Shown here in pieces: positions 60,088-64,000 of a stretch of 64,000 nucleotides of DNA. This DNA is from CAKSFT01 sp045603125 (GTDB lineage Bacteria; Bacillota; Clostridia; UBA1381): the NCBI GenBank assembly GCA_045603125.1, contig JAZULN010000060.1, positions 1 through 64,000 on the forward strand, given 5' to 3'. Position 1 is the stretch's first letter; each line of letters opens with the position of its first letter. Made by a program: the position numbers and the translations under genes. The notes under the pieces are model-generated. The model was not told the origin of the DNA, made no database searches, and worked only from the letters and a program-made list of their open reading frames with translations.

Positions 60088-61569
60088 ATGCAATATAAAA
60101 CTCCGGAAGAGTGTGGTTTATCCTCTAAAAATATTATAAAATATATTAAGAAATTAGAGGATAGGGAACTTTCAAACCACAGCCTTATTATGGCAAGAGG
60201 TAATAATATTATTTTTGAAGGATACTGGGCTCCGGTTGACGAAAATTTTCTCCATCGCCAGTATTCCACAACCAAGAGTTTTACCTCTATTGCTATTGGT
60301 TTTTTGGAGCAAGACGGTTTAATTTGTCTTGATGATCCGTTATTTAAATATTTCCCCGAAGAAAGTAAAAACCAAACCGATGAATATATGAAAACACAAA
60401 CAATTCGGGATATGCTTAAGATGTCGACGGCAAAATTTGAGCATATCTGGTGGTTTGGTGCGGGAATTTGCGATAGGCTCCAGTCTTATTTTGATAACGA
60501 CAGAAAAGATTCACGCCCGCCGTCTACGATCTATAACTATGATAGCCAAGGATCATTTGTGTTGGGAGCATTGGTTGAAAAGGTTACTAACATGACCATG
60601 ACCGACTATCTTTATAAAAAACTATTTAGAAAAATCGGTGTGGGCGACGGGGTACATATGTTAAAATGCCCGGGTGGACACAGTTGGGCTGATTCTGCAC
60701 TTTTATGTACCGCAATGGATTTATTTAAGGTTGCAAGATTTGTTCTGAATAAGGGTAAATGGGGAGGCGAACAGATTCTAAATGAGGAATATTTGACTGA
60801 AGCCACCAAAAAGCAGATAGATAATAATATGATAGGCCGGAATACCTTTGACTCCCAAGGGTATGGCTATCAGATATGGAAAACCTACCATGACGGGTTT
60901 TTCTTTAACGGTGCTGCCTGCCAGTTTGCAATATGCATGCCCCAAAAAGATTTTATTATGGTTTATAATGCGGATAATTTTGGAAAAGCCACAGCAAAAG
61001 AGGATGTTTTCAATAACTTTTTCGATATTATCTATGATAATATATCTGATGAACCCTTACCTTGTGATGAAGAAGCTCAAGCCGAACTTGAGAGGTTAAA
61101 AAATTCCCTTACACTAAATATTGCTAAGGGCGATAAAACCACCGATTTTTCTAAAAAAATAAACGGGGCAAAATTTATTCTTGGCGAAAACAAAATGGGG
61201 ATTTCTGAGTTTACCTTGAAGTTTGAAGAAGATGAGGGGGAATTCCAATATGTCAATGCTCAGGGACATAAAACCATAAAATTCGGTATGGGTAAAAATG
61301 TGTTTGATTTCTTCCCTGAAGAAGGGTATTCTGATGAAGTGGGGACAGAAAAAACAAAAGATTTTTACTATAAATACGGAGCATCTGCTGCATGGACAGA
61401 AGAAAAAAGGCTATTTATAAAGCTCCATATCATAGACCGGTATCTTGGGAATTCAAACATCACAATTTCCTTTAAAGATGAGGATAATGTGGGAGTTTAT
61501 ATGCAAAGTCACGCCGAGGCATTCTTAACTGAATATTCGGGAATTGCCGGCGGAAAAAGAGCAAAATAA
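60088..61569 (+). CDS. Beta-lactamase-fold serine hydrolase (class C/EstB type)
   Basis: A 493-residue PF00144 serine hydrolase. The SxxK motif is STTK (Ser60, Lys63) in QYSTTKSF. The Tyr of the second motif is in YNYDSQGS (about Tyr151). A C-terminal beta domain of about 130 residues (after residue 360) is extra. The family includes esterases, D-aminopeptidases and beta-lactamases. In this operon a carbohydrate deacetylase or demethylating esterase role is plausible but unproven. No signal peptide, so it would act on imported oligosaccharides. ATG 60088 follows AGAGGAAG; GTG 60070 is rejected. Confidence 0.82.
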   Translation: MQYKTPEECGLSSKNIIKYIKKLEDRELSNHSLIMARGNNIIFEGYWAPVDENFLHRQYSTTKSFTSIAIGFLEQDGLICLDDPLFKYFPEESKNQTDEYMKTQTIRDMLKMSTAKFEHIWWFGAGICDRLQSYFDNDRKDSRPPSTIYNYDSQGSFVLGALVEKVTNMTMTDYLYKKLFRKIGVGDGVHMLKCPGGHSWADSALLCTAMDLFKVARFVLNKGKWGGEQILNEEYLTEATKKQIDNNMIGRNTFDSQGYGYQIWKTYHDGFFFNGAACQFAICMPQKDFIMVYNADNFGKATAKEDVFNNFFDIIYDNISDEPLPCDEEAQAELERLKNSLTLNIAKGDKTTDFSKKINGAKFILGENKMGISEFTLKFEEDEGEFQYVNAQGHKTIKFGMGKNVFDFFPEEGYSDEVGTEKTKDFYYKYGASAAWTEEKRLFIKLHIIDRYLGNSNITISFKDEDNVGVYMQSHAEAFLTEYSGIAGGKRAK

Positions 61570-61582
61570 CAGGAGAAAAGAA

Positions 61583-62848
61583 ATGAATAGAGTAAATGTT
61601 AAGGATTTTTTAAAAGGTGACGGTGTTGTAACCGATGGCATACAAAAAGCCATTGACAGTTTAGGGGAAGATGGCGGAACTGTATATTTTCCGGCAGGGA
61701 CATATATTACCGGTACAATCTTTTTAAAATCCAATGTGACTTTGTATGTTGATAAAAATGCATGTATTTTGGGAAGTGAAAATCCAAAAGATTATGAGGC
61801 AGAGCATTTAGGTGCAGTTGAGGCACCGAGTTTTTCTGAGTGTCTGATATTTGCAGAGAATTCGGATAATATAGAAATAAAAGGTAACGGCACTATCGAC
61901 GGAAACGGAAAGGTGTTTTCGGGAAACCGACCTATGCTTATGAGATTTTCAAATTGCAAAAATATAAAGTTTTCCGATATACATTTAAGAAATTCAGGCT
62001 CTTGGTGTGTACATATGATTTTATGCGAAAAGATTTATATAAGAGGTGTGGATTTATATAATAGAGCCCAGACTAATAACGATGGATTTGATTTTGACAG
62101 CTGTAGTAATGTGTTCATATCAGACACAAAGATAGACTCAAGCGACGATTCTATTTGCTTAAAGAGTACGACGGGAAAAATCGGTGAAAATTTTGTTATT
62201 ACAAACTGTATATTAAGTAGCAGTACCGCTACTTTAAAGCTCGGAACTTCATCACTATCCGGGTGGCGGAATGTAACCATGTCTAACTGCGTTTTCCATG
62301 ATTGCACAATGGGGACAATAAAAATCATGTCGGTAGATGGTGGAATTGTTGAGAATGTAAATATTAATAACATAATAATGGAAAGAACCGGCAGTCCGCT
62401 GTTTATTAGAATTGGCAGAAGAAATTTAAAATACGAAATCCCTCAGGAAATGGATTTTTGGGGCGAAGGTGAAAGCAATGAAGAACGAGCAGGAACGATT
62501 AAAAATGTATTTTTATCAAACATTCAGGCAAATGTCACGGTGGAAGAAAAAGATAAAACCCCTATCATGATTGCTGGTCTTAGGGACAGTAAAATTGAAA
62601 ATGTCAGAATTTCTAATATGAATGTGACCTTCCCCGGAGGTGGCGATGAAGAAGATAAAAACAGAGTGGTAGCGGAGGATGAATATAAATATCCTGAACA
62701 GTGGTTTTTTGGGGTACTTCCTGCCTACGGTATGTTTGCACGTCATGTTGACGGCTTAAAATTACGCGATGTTACAATAAATCTGTCAAATCCTGATGCG
62801 AGAAATATGTTCTATTTAGATGATGTTGAAGGATTTATAAATCATTAA
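61583..62848 (+). CDS. GH28 polygalacturonase/rhamnogalacturonase-like enzyme
   Basis: A 421-residue right-handed beta-helix enzyme. GH28 acids are intact with family spacing: Asp167 in NNDGFD, Asp188 and Asp189 in SSDDSI. The usual GHG motif is replaced by KLGTSS, and RIK appears as TIK. AIDSLGEDGGTVYFPAGTYITGT is the typical N terminus. No signal peptide, which points to an exo-acting enzyme on imported oligogalacturonides (inference). ATG 61583 follows AGGAG; a reading from 61544 overlaps the previous gene. Last gene of the operon. Confidence 0.9.
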   Translation: MNRVNVKDFLKGDGVVTDGIQKAIDSLGEDGGTVYFPAGTYITGTIFLKSNVTLYVDKNACILGSENPKDYEAEHLGAVEAPSFSECLIFAENSDNIEIKGNGTIDGNGKVFSGNRPMLMRFSNCKNIKFSDIHLRNSGSWCVHMILCEKIYIRGVDLYNRAQTNNDGFDFDSCSNVFISDTKIDSSDDSICLKSTTGKIGENFVITNCILSSSTATLKLGTSSLSGWRNVTMSNCVFHDCTMGTIKIMSVDGGIVENVNINNIIMERTGSPLFIRIGRRNLKYEIPQEMDFWGEGESNEERAGTIKNVFLSNIQANVTVEEKDKTPIMIAGLRDSKIENVRISNMNVTFPGGGDEEDKNRVVAEDEYKYPEQWFFGVLPAYGMFARHVDGLKLRDVTINLSNPDARNMFYLDDVEGFINH

Positions 62849-62852
62849 AAAG

Positions 62853-62887
62853 AAAAAGCACTAAGCTATGAGCTTAGTGCTTTTATT
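62853..62887 (+). terminator. Terminator of the 23-kb operon
   Basis: AAAAGCACTAAGCT pairs with AGCTTAGTGCTTTT around ATG. Confidence 0.93.
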
Positions 62888-62913
62888 TTTAGGGAATAGT
62901 GAATAAGTAATAA

Positions 62914-62946
62914 GTAAAAACCCGCACACTGTCGTGTGCTCGTTTT
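62914..62946 (-). terminator. Terminator of tRNA-Glu
   Basis: Minus strand: GCACAC and GTGTGC pair around GACA, followed by GGGTTTTT. Confidence 0.8.
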
Positions 62947-63021
62947 TGGTGACCCGTAAGGGAATCGAACCCTTGTCGCCGCCGTGAGAGGGCGGAGTCT
63001 TAGCCGCTTGACCAACGGGCC
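62947..63021 (-). tRNA. tRNA-Glu (anticodon CTC)
   Basis: The minus-strand sequence begins GGCCCGTTGGTCAAGCGG and ends ACGGGTCACCA. The acceptor stem pairs GGCCCGT with ACGGGTC (one G-T), the T arm contains GGTTCGATTCC, and the anticodon loop CTCTCAC has CTC at its centre. CCA is encoded. The identity elements match bacterial tRNA-Glu. CTC reads GAG codons. Confidence 0.96.
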
Positions 63022-63110
63022 GAATACTTGGTTATTTTACCATAGAGTTTAGGGTTTGTCAAGGGGTAGATAAGAAAAAAATCCGCATGGCGTTAGGATT
63101 TCTTTTTAAA

Positions 63111-63139
63111 TTGACAGAAATGGATATTTATGTTATACT
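63111..63139 (+). promoter_or_regulatory. Promoter of obgE
   Basis: TTGACA (63111-63116), a 17-base spacer and TATACT (63134-63139) preceded by TGT. Confidence 0.82.
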
Positions 63140-63188
63140 TTAGTTAAAATATAATAGGCGAAAACTAATCATTTTCAAGGAGAAAGAA

Positions 63189-64000
63189 ATGTTTACAGAT
63201 AAAGCAAAAATCTTAATAAAGGCAGGAAACGGCGGAAACGGATCCATTGCCTTTCACAGAGAAAAATATGTAGCCGCGGGCGGGCCGGACGGTGGTGACG
63301 GTGGTCATGGCGGAAATGTTGTATTTAAGGTGGATTTGGGGTTATCAACCCTTATGGATTTTAGATACAAAAGAAAGTATGTTGCCCAAAATGGCGGCGA
63401 CGGAAAAGGGTTAAAATGTAATGGTAAGCGTGGTGAGGATATAATTATAAATGTACCGCAAGGGACGATTGTAAAGGACGCAAAGACCGGAAAAATCCTT
63501 GCCGACCTATCCGATCCCGACACGCCGGTTATCATGGCAAAAGGCGGAAACGGCGGCTGGGGAAATGCTCATTTTGCAACGCCAACTCGCCAGACCCCGA
63601 ACTTTGCAAAAAACGGCAAGCCGGGTATGGAAAGGGAAGTTATATTGGAACTAAAGCTTTTGGCAGATGTAGGTCTGGTGGGATTTCCAAACGTAGGGAA
63701 ATCCACGATTCTATCCCGTACTACAAAGGCGGACCCGAAGATTGCAAACTATCATTTTACCACATTAGAGCCGAATCTTGGCGTGGTGGAATTAGGCGGC
63801 GGTATGAGTTTTGTTTTAGCTGACATTCCGGGAATTATTGAAGGCGCAAGCGAAGGTGTCGGCTTGGGCCATGACTTTTTAAGACATATTGAAAGAACAA
63901 GACTTTTAATTCACGTTGTAGATGTATCGGGAATTGAAGGAAGAAATCCAATGGAGGATTTTGATATTATAAACGAAGAGCTCTCTAAATACAATATGGA
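63189..64000 (+). CDS. obgE: GTPase ObgE/CgtA, truncated by window end
   Basis: An essential GTPase involved in 50S subunit assembly and stress signalling. The visible 270 residues contain the glycine-rich Obg domain (KILIKAGNGGNGSIAF, AAGGPDGGDGGHGG, NGGWGNAHFATPTRQTP). The G domain shows G1 GFPNVGKST, G2 with HFTTLEP and G3 ADIPGIIEGAS. The NKxD motif and the rest lie beyond the window. AAGGAGA precedes ATG 63189. It has its own promoter and is not preceded by rplU-rpmA, unlike many Bacillota. Confidence 0.96.
   Translation, partial: MFTDKAKILIKAGNGGNGSIAFHREKYVAAGGPDGGDGGHGGNVVFKVDLGLSTLMDFRYKRKYVAQNGGDGKGLKCNGKRGEDIIINVPQGTIVKDAKTGKILADLSDPDTPVIMAKGGNGGWGNAHFATPTRQTPNFAKNGKPGMEREVILELKLLADVGLVGFPNVGKSTILSRTTKADPKIANYHFTTLEPNLGVVELGGGMSFVLADIPGIIEGASEGVGLGHDFLRHIERTRLLIHVVDVSGIEGRNPMEDFDIINEELSKYNM

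Noticed and set aside
60088..61569. Antibiotic-resistance beta-lactamase
   Set aside because: Although the fold motifs are present, there is no signal peptide and the gene sits in a sugar operon, so a resistance function is unlikely.

Overview
The window looks like a chromosomal segment of an uncultured, low-to-moderate GC, spore-forming Gram-positive bacterium of the class Clostridia. Supporting signs are a small acid-soluble spore protein, SpoVG, an AbrB-type regulator, AddAB in place of RecBCD, S-layer homology (SLH) anchoring, Bacillota-style ribosomal protein leaders, strong AGGAGG ribosome binding sites and AT-rich sigma-A promoters. It resembles pectin-degrading gut or anaerobic-digester Clostridia, but no species can be named from this sequence.

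Layout. 1-10.6 kb: purC, an M14 peptidase, an NhaC-type antiporter and the addB-addA recombination operon with a small His-rich membrane protein behind it. 10.7-15.1 kb: the translation block rpmG-secE-nusG-rplK-rplA-rplJ-rplL-yceD(DUF177)-rpmF, with two L1-like mRNA sites and an L10 leader. rpoBC does not follow rplL. 15.2-31.3 kb: mixed housekeeping genes (asnB, hpt, a UgtP-like glycolipid glycosyltransferase, a PfoR-like membrane protein, trmB, an M20 peptidase, a beta-propeller glycosidase-like protein, a split ChrA pair, a HAD phosphatase, an FMN-riboswitch-controlled ribU, murC, spoVG, an SDR). 31.35-34.43 kb: a GH2 glycosidase and a divergent AraC regulator bounded by imperfect inverted repeats, which looks like an inserted cassette. 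34.4-39.6 kb: an M18 aminopeptidase, SASP, AbrB, a FlaA1/CapD-type nucleotide-sugar dehydratase and MgtC. 39.8-62.9 kb: one apparent 23-kb transcription unit of ten genes for plant polysaccharide (probably pectin or rhamnogalacturonan) use. 62.9-64 kb: tRNA-Glu(CTC) and the 5' part of obgE, cut by the window end.

The main accessory system is the 23-kb unit. A promoter near 39.83 kb leads into two homologous secreted parallel beta-helix proteins (GH141-like) that flank a 1791-residue SLH protein. An AraC regulator follows, then enzymes without signal peptides: an RpiB-like isomerase, a GH78 alpha-rhamnosidase, a protein of unknown function, an ADP-ribosylglycohydrolase-fold protein, a beta-lactamase-fold serine hydrolase and a GH28 galacturonidase. 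A strong terminator lies at 62.87 kb. My model is that surface proteins bind and trim the polymer outside, oligosaccharides are imported by a transporter not in this window, and the cytoplasmic enzymes finish the breakdown. One beta-helix protein carries a tandem copy of a ~270-residue module that recurs once at the N terminus of the SLH protein.

Non-coding structure is rich. It includes a perfect three-way-junction element at 17.1 kb with a simpler relative at 20.7 kb, a ~160-nt nested palindrome at 22.2 kb, a modular hairpin array at 31.4 kb, a short repeat beginning just after several stop codons, and competing hairpins upstream of the 23-kb unit. No CRISPR array, rRNA or transposase gene was seen.
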